Below are positions 10,105 through 21,182 of a stretch of DNA of 64,000 nt, piece by piece (within the stretch, counting starts at the first letter, position 1; each line of letters starts with the position of its first letter). The DNA comes from Fagopyrum homotropicum (lineage: Eukaryota; Streptophyta; Magnoliopsida; Caryophyllales; Polygonaceae). Position numbers and translations under genes: made by a program. The notes under the pieces are model-generated. The model saw only the letters and a list, made by a program, of their open reading frames with translations. It searched no databases and was not told where the DNA came from. The stretch covers positions 117,995,235-118,059,234 of the forward strand of contig BSWB01000004.1 in assembly GCA_033239125.1 (NCBI GenBank), in the 5' to 3' direction.

Positions 10105-11663
10105 TGATAACGTGATTTATGACGTTAGTATAGGCATACTATTAGATAGTTTTTCCCGTTATTCATGCACGGTTTGACATTAGTTTAAGACGTTTACACT
10201 CATTTTCGTGCATATTTCTAGAAAAGACGTCTACACGAGCTTTTGTCGGTTTTGTAGGTATTTCGGGGATCTTTTGGGTACTAATCGATACATTTGAGGG
10301 TCAAGCCTCATGGTGGTACACATCCAAGGCTTTGAAGGAACATAATTGGAGCAACAAAGGACACAAGGACCATAATTGGTGCAAGCAATGGAGCAACTAA
10401 TGGCTAGACGATCATAACATGCCTTTGTTGAAGAAAATCAGACCATCACTCAAGAAAATCGGCCGATTTTCCTGACTGGGTCGATTTTCGGCCTTCAACA
10501 CCTTAAGCCACGTGTCCCACGATCTCTTTGCTCGGCCTTGCTCTTGGTGGAGAATATAAGTGGGTCTGCAAGCTGTTGCTGAGCATCTCTCCTCTCCCAC
10601 ATTCTCTCATTCACAGCTCATTGGATTGGGGAAGACTTGGAGAAGAAGAAAATCTCTCTCAAATTGGAGGAAGAAGAAGAACACCAACTCTAGAGTCATA
10701 GTGAGTTTTTGAGTGATTTTTGGAGTCTTTGATTGAAGAACTATTGCAAGGAGTTGTTAGGAACGTTTTGGAACTTCATTTGAAGGGTTGTAAGTCTTGC
10801 TAAACTTAGATTCAGCTGAGATTTATTGTTTTTATTTGCTTATCTACCATCATCCATCTATGAGAACCTTGTATGCTTGTGTGATGATTTTGGATCTTGA
10901 TATGCATATTATTGGCTAGTTTATTGTGATTCTGGAGTGATGGATTGATGGTTATGGCTTGGGTGATGATAGAATGGACTTATATGTTAGTTTAGGATGA
11001 TTTGTATGCACAAAACCTAACCCAGAAAGAAAAATCGGGCTGTTCATCAGCCAGATCGGCCGATTTATCCAAGATCCATCCGATTTTTCTCTTTGTTGCT
11101 CTTTAACTGATAAATCTGTATGTTAGGATGTTAGGTTGTTGAAATCCTAGTGTTTATTAAGCATAATTTAGCTTAGGATCACCTAATGCTATCAACCTAA
11201 GCGAGGGAAGAGATCTACCCGATGATTTCCGACCTTAGACACCTAAGATGATGAACTCTAGGTAGTAGTGAGCCTCACAAAACGCTATTGGATTGAGTGT
11301 GCTAGGATTATTGCTTGAGATTTCCCTTTTCCGAGACTTACCCGGTAAGGAGAGGGTTACCCCTTAAGTGGAGTCCGGTTTGTGTAGAATTCCCTACCCT
11401 AACCCCTTGAGACCTACCCGGTAATAGGAGTTTGATGCGGGATTAGCGAAGTGAGAGACCTACTCGGTAATTGCTTCCATTAGTGAAACACCCTTTCCCA
11501 ACACCGCAGCTTAATCTTTAGAATCTTTAGAATCTTGAGTCCAATGCCATAACCGGAAATCTTGACCTCTAGAATCCATTTCTCTCTCTTCGATCATATA
11601 TTTTGTGTTTGTGTTACTTGTTTATTTTGCTAGCTTGAGTTGTTAGTTTGATTTAGTATTTTG
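10105..11663 (+). repeat. 3' LTR of the Athila-type element, truncated
   Basis: It starts TGATAACGTG and is colinear with 641-2199, including both palindromic modules (10437-10488, 11032-11090) and the GAGACYTACCCGGTAA motifs (11214-11474). It stops at 11663 where sequence encoding a chromovirus protease begins, so roughly 265 bp including the LTR end are missing. Divergence from the 5' LTR is clearly higher than in the other pairs here, which suggests an old insertion. Confidence 0.8.
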
Positions 11664-11954
11664 TGTCATATTTTGTTAGGCCGCCCATGGAAATTTGATA
11701 GGAAGGTTACACATGACGGTTTTTCTAATAAACATTCCTTTGAGTTTAATGGAAAAGCAATTATTCTTAAACCTATGACCCCCTTGCGGATTACGGAGCA
11801 TTACGACAAAAAGAAAGACAAGCACAATGAAAAGGAACAAGAAACAACTCTCAGAGAACAAACTGCGGGTGGATCATCGAAATCTCGCCCAAAATTTGAA
11901 GATCAGTCATGTTCCAATGATAAATCTTGGACCCGACTAGGAGATCTCGGATGA
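11664..11954 (+). pseudogene. Chromovirus protease C-terminal remnant
   Basis: The first residues read CHILLGRPWKFDRKVTHDG, the conserved end of the chromovirus aspartic protease. The catalytic DTGA part is missing because the region upstream was replaced by the truncated Athila LTR. A Lys/Glu-rich linker follows. The open frame ends at a TGA at 11952-11954, within a palindromic module. Confidence 0.75.
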
Positions 11955-11974
11955 GATTCCCAATCCGAGATTCC
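11941..11974 (+). repeat. Palindromic module (AATCTCGG family) after chromovirus protease
   Basis: It reads GAGATCTCGGATGAGATTCC followed by CAATCCGAGATTCC, i.e. inverted AATCTCGG/CCGAGATT arms. It sits in the protease-RT linker, the same kind of place as the Athila modules at 5094-5242, but with arms of another sequence. Confidence 0.65.
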
Positions 11975-12189
11975 TCCTCTAGAACATCATCGAACACTTT
12001 TATCATCCAAAAGGGAGTTTCTTAATGATTATGTGCTTTTGGATACTACTTTATTGAGTTTTTGTAATATCCTAATGACTTTAAGTGATGAAATGAAGGC
12101 TACTTTGCCTATAAAATATTTTAAAGGCTTTAGATGAGTATAAAGATGTGTTTCTAGATGAGATTCATGTAAGTCTTCCACCTTTTCAA

Positions 12190-12948
12190 GTCATTGAGCA
12201 TCATATGACTTTACTCCAGGTTCGTCACGTCCTAATCGTCCCGCTTATAGAATGAGTCCGCATGAAAGTCAAGATACGTTTGAGAAAGTTTGAGTCCTTG
12301 TGCGGTTTCAGCTCTGTTGGTGCTCAAGAAGGACAGTTTTTGGAGGATGCGTGTTGATTGTAGAACAATCGATAAAATCACTATCTAGTACCGTTACCCC
12401 ATTCCCAGATTAGATGACATGCTAGATGAGCTTAGAGGTTCCACCTTGTTCTCCAAGATCGATCTTAAGAGTGGATATCATCAAATCCAGAAGAGAGAAG
12501 GAGATGAATGGAAGATAACATTCAAGACCAAATTTGGACTTTGTGAGTGGTTGATTATGCCTGTTGGTTTAACTAACGCTCCTAGAACTTTTATGAGGTT
12601 GATGAATCATGTCTTACGCCATTATATTGGAAAGTTTGTGTTTGTCTACTTCGACGACATCCTCATCTACAACAAATCCATTGAGGAGCACGAAGAAAAC
12701 TTAAGGGAAGTACTAAGAACTCTTAGATCTGAATTATTATATGCTAATATTAAGAAATATGAGTTTAGTACTAACCAAGTTGTTTTCCTTGGATTTGTAG
12801 TGAACACAAGAGGTCTTGAGCTGGACAAAGAGAAGATCAAAGCCATCCAATAATGGCCTACACTTACCACCATTGGACATGTGCGATCTTTCCATGGATT
12901 GACAACGTTCTATAGGCGCTTTGTGAAATTTTTTAATACCATCGCAAC
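12190..12948 (+). pseudogene. Chromovirus reverse transcriptase (degenerate)
   Basis: Weak homology begins near 12190 (a PNRPAYR-like block) but is broken by stops until 12418. From 12419 to 12853 a clean frame shows SKIDLKSGYHQI, MPVGLTNAPRTF, the catalytic box YFDD (about 12648-12659) and VFLGFVV. A stop at 12851-12853 precedes the connection region, which runs into the solo LTR insertion at 12949. Confidence 0.8.
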
Positions 12949-14301
12949 TGTAACACCCCGAATCCGCGGGACTCGGGATGTCACGTTGGGTTAGTAACGA
13001 ATAAGTTATGAATTTATTCGTTTTCCGTACTGCGATTTGGCCTAAATTGAGTTTAGACTTGTCAAATAGGACAATTAGAAATTCCTTTATGGTCGTTATA
13101 TTATTCTGGTGATTATGGGTTGTTTGTTTGATGAAATCTGATGACAGGGGGTTTAGAAATTGCTTGCGGGCAAAACGTTATTCTGGCGAAATCTAATTAA
13201 TTAATTAAAGGTTAATTAATTAAATTAGATTTAAAATTGAGATTGAGGAATGTTGATTAGATACTACCTTGAGATTTGAGGAATTGTGAGCTATGTTGAG
13301 ATATTGAGGTTTAGTTGGTTGTGAGGCTCATAGATTGAGTATGATCCTTATGGATCCCTTTGGGTCTAGGTGTGACCCCTTTGATGAATAGAGGTTGATA
13401 TATCTCTTTATGCCTTTTTATAGGCCGTGTTGTCCCTCTAGTGTAGAGGTGATCATGGTTGATTTTGTACGAGGTTGAGGTAAGTCCGTAGGACTTACTT
13501 AGCTACCATCCCTATATTGGGTGTTTGCATGAGTGGTGTGTGCTTTATATGTTTGCTATGATATCATGAGTTGTCGTTTTTATCGACCTATGTTCTATTG
13601 ACTGCCCCACTGCGTGGCTGTGATAACCTTTCCCTTTCATCCCACCGTGGAGTCTGGGAGGTTCTCTGATGTTGGGCCAGACTAGTTTACAAGAAGGGCG
13701 CAATCCACTCCCATAGGGTACACGGATTGTGTGACCGATACTCGTACAGCTGGACATTGTACTCAGAGGCGGGGATGTATCGGTCCTCGTGTCACATACT
13801 TTCATCTATCTATATATATACGGTTTTTGAGTGAATGGTTATTATATTAAGATAATAAATGGGTAAATGTGTGATAGCATGCTGATGTGTTTATCTTTCA
13901 TGATTGTGCTTGTGCTTATGCATTACCTCATATATGTATGGTTAGCTAACGGTTTCATACCGTGTTGTAGATGTTTACAGGTTAGGCGCTACTGGGTGAT
14001 CTGGCAGGGTGACAGGCCGAGGACTCTCGTACATTAGGTGGTTGGTTTGGGGTTGTTGTGTTTCCCCTCCTGCGTGAGGATGATCTTTTGTACCTCCTAT
14101 GTGAGGATGTCGTTTTATATACTCGGCTATGTTGTTGTTTACTTTGGGTCGTACAGTTTATACTGTTTTATGTATTTGTTTTATATCTGTCAGTGTCATG
14201 TTGTAAGGTCCAGTGAACTTGTTGTCAGGCTAGGGTCAGGATCCATGGTGAGATCCTAACCCAATGTGACATCCCGAGTCCCGCGGATTCGGGGTGTTAC
14301 A
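12949..14301 (+). mobile_element. Solo LTR, Tekay-like, with unusually long inverted ends
   Basis: It starts TGTAACACCCC and ends GGGGTGTTACA, with a perfect 5-bp target duplication GCAAC (12944-12948 and 14302-14306) and rejoined RNase H homology on either side. Blocks are shared with the Tekay-like LTR at 48192-51084, for example the GTAAGTCC/GGACTTACTTAGCT hairpin near 13475-13505 and the AGGTCC/GGTCCTAACC-type end. The outer 46 bp at each end are inverted repeats with one mismatch, far longer than the usual few bases. It presumably formed by recombination between the LTRs of a full element. Confidence 0.9.
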
Positions 14302-14306
14302 GCAAC

Positions 14307-14800
14307 CCCTCTCACATCTCTCACGAAGAAGCAAGTACAATTTGAGTGAGGAGAAGCGCAAGAGAAGGCATTCAATAAGTTAAAGAGGCAACTATCAAAC
14401 ACACCGATTCTTGCATTTCCGGATTTCACCAAACCATTTGAAGTTGAATGTGATGCTTTAGGTATTAGTATTGGAGGATTACTCATGCAAGAAGGCAACT
14501 ATCAAACACACAATTCTTGCCTACTTTAGTAAGAAATTGAAAGGACCATGCTTGAATTATTCAACATATGATAAGAAATTATATTTTTTATTTCGAGTTT
14601 TCAACATATGACAACATTATCTTTGGCCTAATGAATTCATCTGTAGAACTGATCATGAATCTTTGAAGCACTTTCGAAGTCAAGATAAGTTGGATAGGAG
14701 ACATGGAAGATGGAAGGATTTCATAGAGACTTTTTCTTATATCATAAAGTATAAGAAAGGTAAGGATAATGTTTTTGCAGATGCCCTTTCCAGAAGATAT
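14307..14800 (+). pseudogene. Chromovirus RNase H (degenerate)
   Basis: It continues the reading interrupted by the solo LTR: a PLTSLTKK-like block, then FNKLKRQLSNTPILAFPDF and VECDALGISIGG, where the DAS active-site motif reads DAL. Several stops and frameshifts follow, and the frame clears at 14663 with HESLKHF and the conserved ADALSRR end. Catalytically dead by sequence. Confidence 0.75.
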
Positions 14801-15480
14801 ACTTTTATCACCACCATGGATTCTAAGGTCCTAGGATTCCATTATATCAAAGATCTATACAAGGATGGTGTTGATTTCGGAGATATTTACATCCAATTTA
14901 AATCTCGACCTACTGCCAGGAATCTCTGCCGAGATTCGGACCGAGATTTCCCCCAGTCGAGAGGTAAGTTTTATATCTTTGAAAGATTTTTGTTCCATGA
15001 GGATAAAATTTGTATTCCTAGATGTTCTCTGAGATTATTATTAGTTGAGGAGGCTCATATGGGAGGATTAATGGGACACTTTGGAAGACATAAGACTTAT
15101 CATATGCGTCATTCACATTTCTTTTGCCCTCATATGCTTAAAGATGTTGAATATTTGATCAAAAGGTGCATTGTGTGTTTGAAGGTGAAGTCAAGGACGA
15201 AGCCACACAGTTTGTATAGTCCTTTACCTATTCCTACTTCTCCATGTATTGATATTAGTATGGAGTTTGTTGTAGGCTTACCAAGGACTAAGAAGGGGAG
15301 AGATTCCATCTTTGTTGTTGTTGACCGCTTTTCTAAGATGGCTCACTTTATTGCTTGTCGTAAATCTGATGATGCTTATAATGTGGCTAACTTGTTCTTT
15401 AGGGAAGTTGTTAGGTTGCATGGCGTGCTGGGGACTATTATAAGTGATAGAGATGTCAAGTTCCTTAGTTTCTTTTGAAG
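14801..15480 (+). pseudogene. Chromovirus integrase, N-terminal and core (degenerate)
   Basis: The open frame from 14663 continues through a zinc-binding region (EEAHMGGLMGHFGRHKT ... CIVC) into the core. The first catalytic Asp of the usual MDFV block is Glu here (ISMEFV); the second is kept in IISDRDVKF. The frame stops at 15476-15478. A tripartite palindromic module (14900-14952) lies between RNase H and integrase and is translated in frame. Non-functional. Confidence 0.8.
14900..14952 (+). repeat. In-frame palindromic module (AATCTCGG family) in chromovirus pol
   Basis: Half-site AAATCTCGACC at 14900, centre GGAATCTCTGCCGAGATTC at 14919-14937, half-site ACCGAGATTTCCC ending 14952. The design equals the Athila modules. 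The spacer GACCTACTGCCAGGAA resembles GACCTACACTCAGGAA of the Athila LTR module at 974, although the arms differ. Confidence 0.75.
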
Positions 15481-16260
15481 ACTCTTTGGGGAAAGTTAGC
15501 TACAAGATTGTTGTTCTCAACTTCTAGTCATCCTCAAATGGATGGTCAAACATAAGTTACTAACATGACTTTGACTACTATCTTGAGAGCCGTTTTAAAA
15601 GATCATTTGAATGCTTGAGAAGATATTTTACCATATGTAGAATTTGGTTATAATCATGCCTTGCATTCTTCTACTAACCTAACGCCTTTTTAGTGTGTCT
15701 ATGGAGTGACTCCTTTGATTTCTTTTGATCTTACACTATTGCCTTTAGAGGAGCGAGTGGATTTCATTGCAGGAAAACAGGTGGAGTTCATTAAGGAATT
15801 GCATGAGAAGATGCGCATAAGGCTCGAGAAAAAAGGGAAAACCGTAGCTTCCAAGGCAAATCGAAATCGCAAGGAGATGTTATTCAAACCAATAGATCTA
15901 GTTTGGTTGCATCTAAGGAAAGAGAGATTTCTGGAGAAGAGGAAGTCTAAGCTGTCTCCAAGAGGAGATGGACCATTTAAAGTAAAGCGCAAAGTCGGTG
16001 ACAATGCTTATGTCTTGGAGCTTCCAACTGAGTATGGTGTAAGTCCTATCTTCAATGTTGGTGATTTGAGTCCTTTTGAGTCTAAAGATGAGCAAGTTGG
16101 TGATTTGAGGGCGGATACTTTTCAAGAAGGGGAGTATGATAAGGGACAATCCCCAACACTACCTTAAGGACCAATCACTAGATCAAGGGCTAAAGCATTG
16201 AAGGACAATCCAGCTACACCTTCTTCAGATTCCATCATGGAATGAGCAATCACAAGGTCA
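15481..16260 (+). pseudogene. Chromovirus integrase C-terminus (degenerate)
   Basis: After a stop- and frameshift-rich stretch (15479-15700) the frame 15706-16167 shows AGKQVEFIKELHEKM, WLHLRKERFLEKRKSKL, RGDGPFKV and FNVGDLSPFE, a GPY-type integrase tail. After a TAA at 16165-16167 the same frame continues with GPITRSRAKALKDNP, a tail common in CRM-like elements, then more stops. No canonical chromodomain is seen. Confidence 0.75.
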
Positions 16261-16575
16261 AGAGAAAGTGCTATTCAAAATGAAGTTAGAAGCATGCTAA
16301 CAATATATGCACCCAAAGAGACCCTACTCACTCTTAGGAATCATCTCGTGACATTGTTGACTGTTATAGAACAGCCAAGCCTCGAACAAGAAGAGACAAC
16401 AAGCATAGAAGGTGGCTAGAACAAAGAAAGAGTCTCAGAGAAGAAATCTTGGCCAACCTACAGGAATCTCGGTCAAGATATCCACCCGGGATTCGCTCTC
16501 TGACGCGGTCTTGAAGATTTGGCCAAGATCTTTTTAAATTTGGTAATTATCTTTTATATTTCTTACCTTAAAAGC
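16261..16575 (+). repeat. Chromovirus 3' region and start of its LTR, with palindromic module
   Basis: Non-coding. It carries a module of the AATCTCGG family (AAATCTTGGCC at 16444, GGAATCTCGGTCAAGATATCC region at 16463-16483, CCCGGGATTCGC ending 16496) and then ATCTTT-rich sequence. It is interrupted at 16575 after AAAGC. The same AAAGC and similar ATCTTT-rich sequence resume at 28936, so this is probably the 5' part of the element's LTR. The LTR start is not resolved. Confidence 0.5.
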
Positions 16576-17411
16576 TGATGTGATTCGGGGAACCGATGCA
16601 AATGGCTTCACTACAATGTAATGTTCATATCTTCTTATTCTGAAGTTCGTTTGAGGTGATTCAAGATGGTTTAGAACGAAAAATTCGATCTATACAACTA
16701 ATGTTCTATGTGTTTATCTAATGAATAATTAAACATGCTCAAAATAGAAGTTGTTCAACACATAATATCCCCAAATCCTCTTCAGTAGACTCTTTAGTAT
16801 TACAGACATAAAGAATGCTACATTTATCCAATGAAGGTCCATAAATACTTTTGGAAAGATAATATAAATGTCTACAATATTGATGAAGATTACAAGTGCA
16901 GATTCGTCCAAGAGATGGGTTGTATATGCAGTTCTTTCAGCAGTCGGATTTATGGATACAATGTGAAGAGTTCAAAACCAATGCCTCATTATGTGGATCT
17001 TTAAGGCCTATAATTTATTATGACTTTTGGCCTTGTTTTTGATCTTTTATGTAGCCTTATTTTTCCTATTTAAAGGCTTGCTTGGTTCATAGAAAAGTAA
17101 GTAAGAATTGATAATATTTGGAAAAGTGTTTGGTTCTTTGGTTTTTGGTGAGATGCCAAAACCTCCTCCGGTGTAATGCCGGGTGGGTTGCCTTTGTGAG
17201 ATGCGAGGGCAAAGGCATTAGTTACCATAGGTGAGAGGCTTGTGAGAATTGATGCGAGTATTGTAGAGTGGATGGTGAGATGCTTGAAACTCTAGCAATA
17301 CATATCTTGTACTTTATTTTCAATTATCACAAATCCAATAAAACACATGTGTATGTTTTCTTTAGTTTTTCGTTTGTCTTGCATCATTGAATCCTTTGGC
17401 TGGGGCATATC
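16576..17411 (+). repeat. LTR-like unit, plus orientation
   Basis: It starts TGATGTGATTC and ends GGGCATATCA, with a TATA-like TATTTAAAGG at 17067-17076 and a poly(A)-signal-like AATAAA at 17337-17342, the order expected of a plus-strand LTR. GTGAGAGGC/GTGAGATGC words are shared with the miniature-element LTRs beyond 17425, which suggests a related family. It is the left end of the block flanked by AAAGC. No primer-binding site follows. It could alternatively be the 3' LTR of the CRM-like element itself. Confidence 0.5.
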
Positions 17412-17424
17412 ATTTGATGCCACT

Positions 17425-18336
17425 TGATGCACTCTTCGTTAGTTGAACGCGAGGATCCACCGGTGTTGTTCCTTCCGACCACTTCTTTTTTTGATTTTTT
17501 TTTTGTTGATGGGATATGCCAAGCAAGGATCGTCCAGCCTTGCAACTTGGATCTCCTTGGCTCGAGATCTTTTTTTCTCGGAATCTTACTTCGGAAATTG
17601 GATCTCCTTTGTCCTCCTAGCCTCTCACCGTAAGGACACCACTCGGCCTCTCACCTTGTGGGTTTTGAAACTTTGGCCTCTCACCTTAGTCTCTATGTTT
17701 GTTTTTCTCAAAGTGAAAACACAATTTCTGATTGAAGACTCAACTCTATATCGTGCTTCTTATAAAATGGTGTGGGAGAGGCCTTATATAGGCTGAAAAT
17801 TCAGCACCTAACTCCCAACAATTAAAGGTTACAAGCTCAAGAGTTTTGAAATTAAACAAAGGAAAAACAAAAGGACTTTCACCACCTACTTTTCCACCTA
17901 CTTTTCTCCACATACTTTCACATGATTAATACATAAATCCATGCATAATATATGACTAATATGAGGATGGTATGCTGCATTAGATATGTATTGGTTGGAC
18001 GTGCATATGTTTTGTATAACCATCTTTCATGCCTCAATGCATGATCTTGGTCAAAACCCACTCAAGTATAATGGCTGATTCAATGTCGGGTCATTTTCAC
18101 CCTCTTCCTCTTGAAATCTTGACTTCTCATAAACTACAAAGTTGTAGACCTTGAAAATATATTCGAAAGTAGTACTTATGGGTCTTCTAAATCCAACCAT
18201 AGCTCTAGATATAGGTATTTTACAGAGAGTGCGTAACTTTGACAAGTTAGCCGGATCGAGCGGAATATGACTTAACTTGACCACGCTCGGAGTGAGCATT
18301 TTCGGCTTCATTTTGGGGCTCTTGGGGATCACATCA
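17425..18336 (-). repeat. Array LTR 1
   Basis: 912 bp. On the minus strand it starts TGATGTGATCCC and ends GTGCATCA. A TATATAAGG promoter element (near 17782-17791) is followed by three GGTGAGAGGC words. Left of it lies TTTGATGCCACT, which resembles the primer-site side of the internal domains, so the true left boundary of the array is uncertain. Confidence 0.8.
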
Positions 18337-18729
18337 TCCCCTTTCCCATGAAAAGGATTCGTCCTCGAATCCGTCATGCCATTCTTGGGAAAGTGATTGT
18401 CGGATTTGTTACCATGGTAACTACTTTTCTCGACTTCGACGTCATCATGTCGAGATGCTTGTATACGATCTGGGGACCCATGGGCACGAATATTCACATT
18501 TATTCTCGATGGTGATTGCTTTGTTCATTCCGCTTTGCATGGTTGCTACCTCCTTGATTTGGTCATGAGGGCTCAAGGGAAGGGGAGGCAGCCTTCTCAA
18601 TATCTCAACTACTAGGGCTTCAATCCTATCCAAACGTTGGTCGATTTGATTACCATCGTTTCCATAGTCGTCGATGATCTTCATCTCCTAAAGCTTGAGG
18701 AATTCGCACCGTTAGGCTCTAATACCACT
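18337..18729 (-). other. Array internal domain 1
   Basis: 393 bp between LTRs 1 and 2. The primer site at 18716-18727 has one change (TGGTATTAGAGC). A short frame from ATG at 18684 (MKIIDDYGND..., 79 codons) resembles a truncated Gag start. A second frame from 18497 contains SRTNPFHGKGDD, like the C-terminal tail of chromovirus Pol. This fits a large internal deletion joining gag start to pol end. No enzyme domain remains. Confidence 0.7.
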
Positions 18730-20104
18730 TGATGCGCTCTTCGTTAGTTGAACGCGAGGATCCACCGGTGTTGTTCCTTCCGACCACTTCTTTTTTTTTA
18801 TTTTTTTTGGTTAATGGGATATGCCAAGCAAGGATCGTCCAGCCTCGCACCTTGGATCTCCTTGCTCGAGATCTTCTTTCCTCGGAATCTCACTTCGGAA
18901 ATTGGATCTCCTTTGTCCTCCTAGCCTCTCACCGTAAGGACACCACTCGGCCTCTCACCTTGTGGGTTTCGAAACTTTGGCCTCTCACCTTAGTCTCTAG
19001 GTTTATTTTTCTCAAAGTGAAATCACAACTTCTGATTGAAGACTCAACTCTATTTTGTGCTTCCTATAAAATGGTATGGGAGAGGCCTTATATAGGCTGA
19101 AAATGCAGCACCTAACTCCCAACACTTAAATGTTACAAGCTCAAGAGTTTTGAAATTAAACAAAAGAAAAACAAAAGGGACTTTCACCACCTACTTTTCT
19201 CCACCTACTTTCACATGATTAATAAATAAATTCATGCATAATATATGACTAATATGAGGATGGTATGTTGCATTAAATATGTATTGGTTGGACGTGCATA
19301 TGTTTTGTATAACCATCTTTCATGTCTCCATGCATGATCTTGGTCAAAAACCCACTCAAGTATAATCGCTGATTCAATGTCGGGTCATTTTCACCCTCTT
19401 CCTCTTGGAGTCTTGTTCGCTCCAAACGGTATGTGCAAGCTTTAAATTTATAACCCTAGACATAAGATTAAAACAAGGATGCGAACCCGCAGTGTACGGG
19501 TTAATCGTAGTAAAAAGCAAGGAATTCCAGGGGTCGATCACAGGGACTTAGTGAAACAAAGTCCAATTACGGTATGCTTATGTGTAAATACTAACCACAA
19601 AAGGTAATTAAAACAATCAAAGATGATATAGAAGTCAATAAAGGAAACATGCAATTCTAGGGATTAAAGCATCTAGTTGTGGTTCCAACTCAAGATCTAA
19701 AGATAAGCGGACAAAGCTGAGGTTTTTGCATAGGGAAGGTGTTACTAAAGTGGAATAGATCACCGGGTAAGTCTCACTATTCACTAATCCAAAACCGTAA
19801 CTCCTATTACCGGGTAAGTCTCAAGGAATTAAGATAAAGAACTATAACATCAAACTAACACCCCATCTAAGGGAATAGAATCAACCTTTACCGGGTAAGT
19901 CTCAGGCTAACTCACAAAGATGGGATAAAAGCACACTCAAACCCGAATAAAGGACAAACCCTTATTACCTACACTTATGATCTTAGGTAAACAAACTAAG
20001 GAATTACCGGGTAAGTCTCATCCTAAGCTTGCATTGAACCAGGAAAGGTGTAATAAGAATAGGATTTGGCAAACTCTAACACTTAACTCTCGGTTTAGGA
20101 TCAG

Positions 20105-20160
20105 ATAAGTCACCTCGGTCAGAAGAATTCCACCCCGGCCGAGATGTTCATCGACTGAGC
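20105..20160 (-). repeat. Palindromic module 2 (CACCTCGG family) in derivative LTR
   Basis: On the minus strand: half-site GCATCTCGCTCAG, centre CATCTCGGCCGGGGTG, half-site CTGACCGAGGTGAC. It keeps the tripartite design about 1.02 kb into the LTR, close to the roughly 0.9-kb position of module 2 elsewhere. The second LTR repeats it at about 25078-25133. Confidence 0.75.
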
Positions 20161-20744
20161 GAGATGCTTAGGGTTAAGGTAAAGACTCGAACTTTCAGGG
20201 TCCTACTGGAATCTAAGATTATTCTATCATTGTTTTTCCCACAACCTTCAGCCAATCACCCTAGAATCACACAAGGAAATTAGCCACTCATCATCATGAA
20301 AGTATTAATCAAATATATGGGAAGAAGATGAATATTTGAACAAGAAGAATTTAATGAAAAGACTTCAATAACTGAATCAAATATCACAACAAAAGCGTTC
20401 CTTGGATAAAAATCCAACAAGGCAAGACAACAAGGAAGGGAATCTAAGATAATCTTACAAAAAACCCTTCAAAAGCTATAAAAGCTATAGACTTCAATCT
20501 TCCTTCAACCTTCAAAAAGGTTCTTTAAATCTCCCAACTGGAGTATGCGGATGTATGCAGCGTGTTTTCGGTGTAAGCGGGATGATAGCGGAAATCCAAC
20601 CCTTTTTATAGGAAAATAACCCTCCAAAGATAATATATCTTAGAAAGATCTTTTCCCATAAATATAGGTAAAATATAGGATCTGAATTATCTTCTTCCTT
20701 CCAAGAGCCAAGCCCAAAAAAATATAAGATCTCTTTCCAAAGAT

Positions 20745-20860
20745 AAAAGATCTCAGCCAGGAATAAAATATTTTCGCCGCGTCCCAGGTGTTCGCCTCGG
20801 TCGAGTCGACTTCTTTGGATCACCTCGGTCTAGGTATTCACCTCGGTCTAGGTGACACTG
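20745..20860 (-). repeat. Palindromic module 1 (CACCTCGG family) in derivative LTR
   Basis: Several copies of CACCTCGGTCTAGGTG-type inverted arms and GCCTCGGTCGAGTCG lie about 320-430 bp into the LTR, next to AT-rich promoter-like sequence. The other LTR has them at about 25720-25835. Position matches module 1 of the AAAATCGG families. Confidence 0.75.
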
Positions 20861-21182
20861 GAGCTGACCTACGTGAATTTCAGCTACGTGTAAATCTCTT
20901 AAATCTGGTCCAAAGTAAAATTTTAATTCATTTCCATGCTTCCTGAGTTCCTCCTTAAGCTCCGGAATGTAGCTTCAATGACTCCATAGCTCCTTTTGCT
21001 CCTTTTTTATGCAAAACGTGCCATTTTACCTACGATTACAACAAAACTAGGTGTAGACCTCGATTCCCGCAAAGGTAGATGAAACGACAATATAATAACA
21101 TAATATACATCCAAACATGCAGATTATTGAAGATAAAACGTCTAAACAAGTCCCAAAATATAGACAATAATTCATGCTATCA

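Larger units (their letters stand above)
641..11663 (+). mobile_element. Athila-type Ty3/gypsy retrotransposon, decayed and 3'-truncated
   Basis: Seen: an LTR at 641-2468, a leader, gag, protease, reverse transcriptase, RNase H and integrase in gypsy order, a 1.8-kb non-coding tail, and a second LTR from 10105. Lineage evidence is a protease with DLGAS in place of the usual DSGAS/DTGA, an integrase C-terminus of the Athila type, and LTRs starting TGATA. The coding frame carries four frameshifts, one stop and an altered RT catalytic box, so the copy cannot mobilise itself. The 3' LTR stops at 11663, equivalent to about position 2200 of the 5' LTR, where chromovirus protease sequence begins. 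No env-like ORF is visible. Confidence 0.85.
11664..16575 (+). mobile_element. CRM-like chromovirus, decayed internal region
   Basis: A gypsy pol without gag, beginning abruptly at the protease C-terminus and passing through RT, RNase H and integrase. Lineage clues are the protease tail ILLGRPW then a THDG-type stretch, and integrase with FVVVDRFSKMAHFI and WLHLRKERF, followed by RGDGPFKV, NVGDLSPFE and GPITRSRAK, features of CRM/Galadriel-like chromoviruses. Many stops and frameshifts. A solo LTR sits within the RT-RNase H junction. The element's LTR appears to start before 16571 and to resume at 28936. Confidence 0.7.
19414..21182 (-). repeat. 3' LTR of the Athila derivative
   Basis: Starts TGATAGCATG and ends GGAGCGAACA on the minus strand. 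It contains CACCTCGG-type palindromic modules (20745-20860, 20105-20160), four GAGACTTACCCGGTAA motifs (reverse strand, 19760-20019) and the U5 stem-loop near 19485. Confidence 0.9.

Noticed and set aside
12949..14301. Reading this unit as a DNA transposon because of its long inverted ends
   Set aside because: TGTAACACC...GGTGTTACA ends, a 5-bp duplication and internal blocks shared with the Tekay-like LTR identify it as a solo LTR.
17425..18093. Alternative LTR boundary at TGACCCGACATTGAATC in the miniature array, with purine-rich AAGAGGAAGAGGG before it
   Set aside because: The array's right edge lies at TGATGTGATCCC, directly preceded elsewhere by AAGGGAAAGGGGA. That fits both LTR ends better and gives equal LTR lengths.
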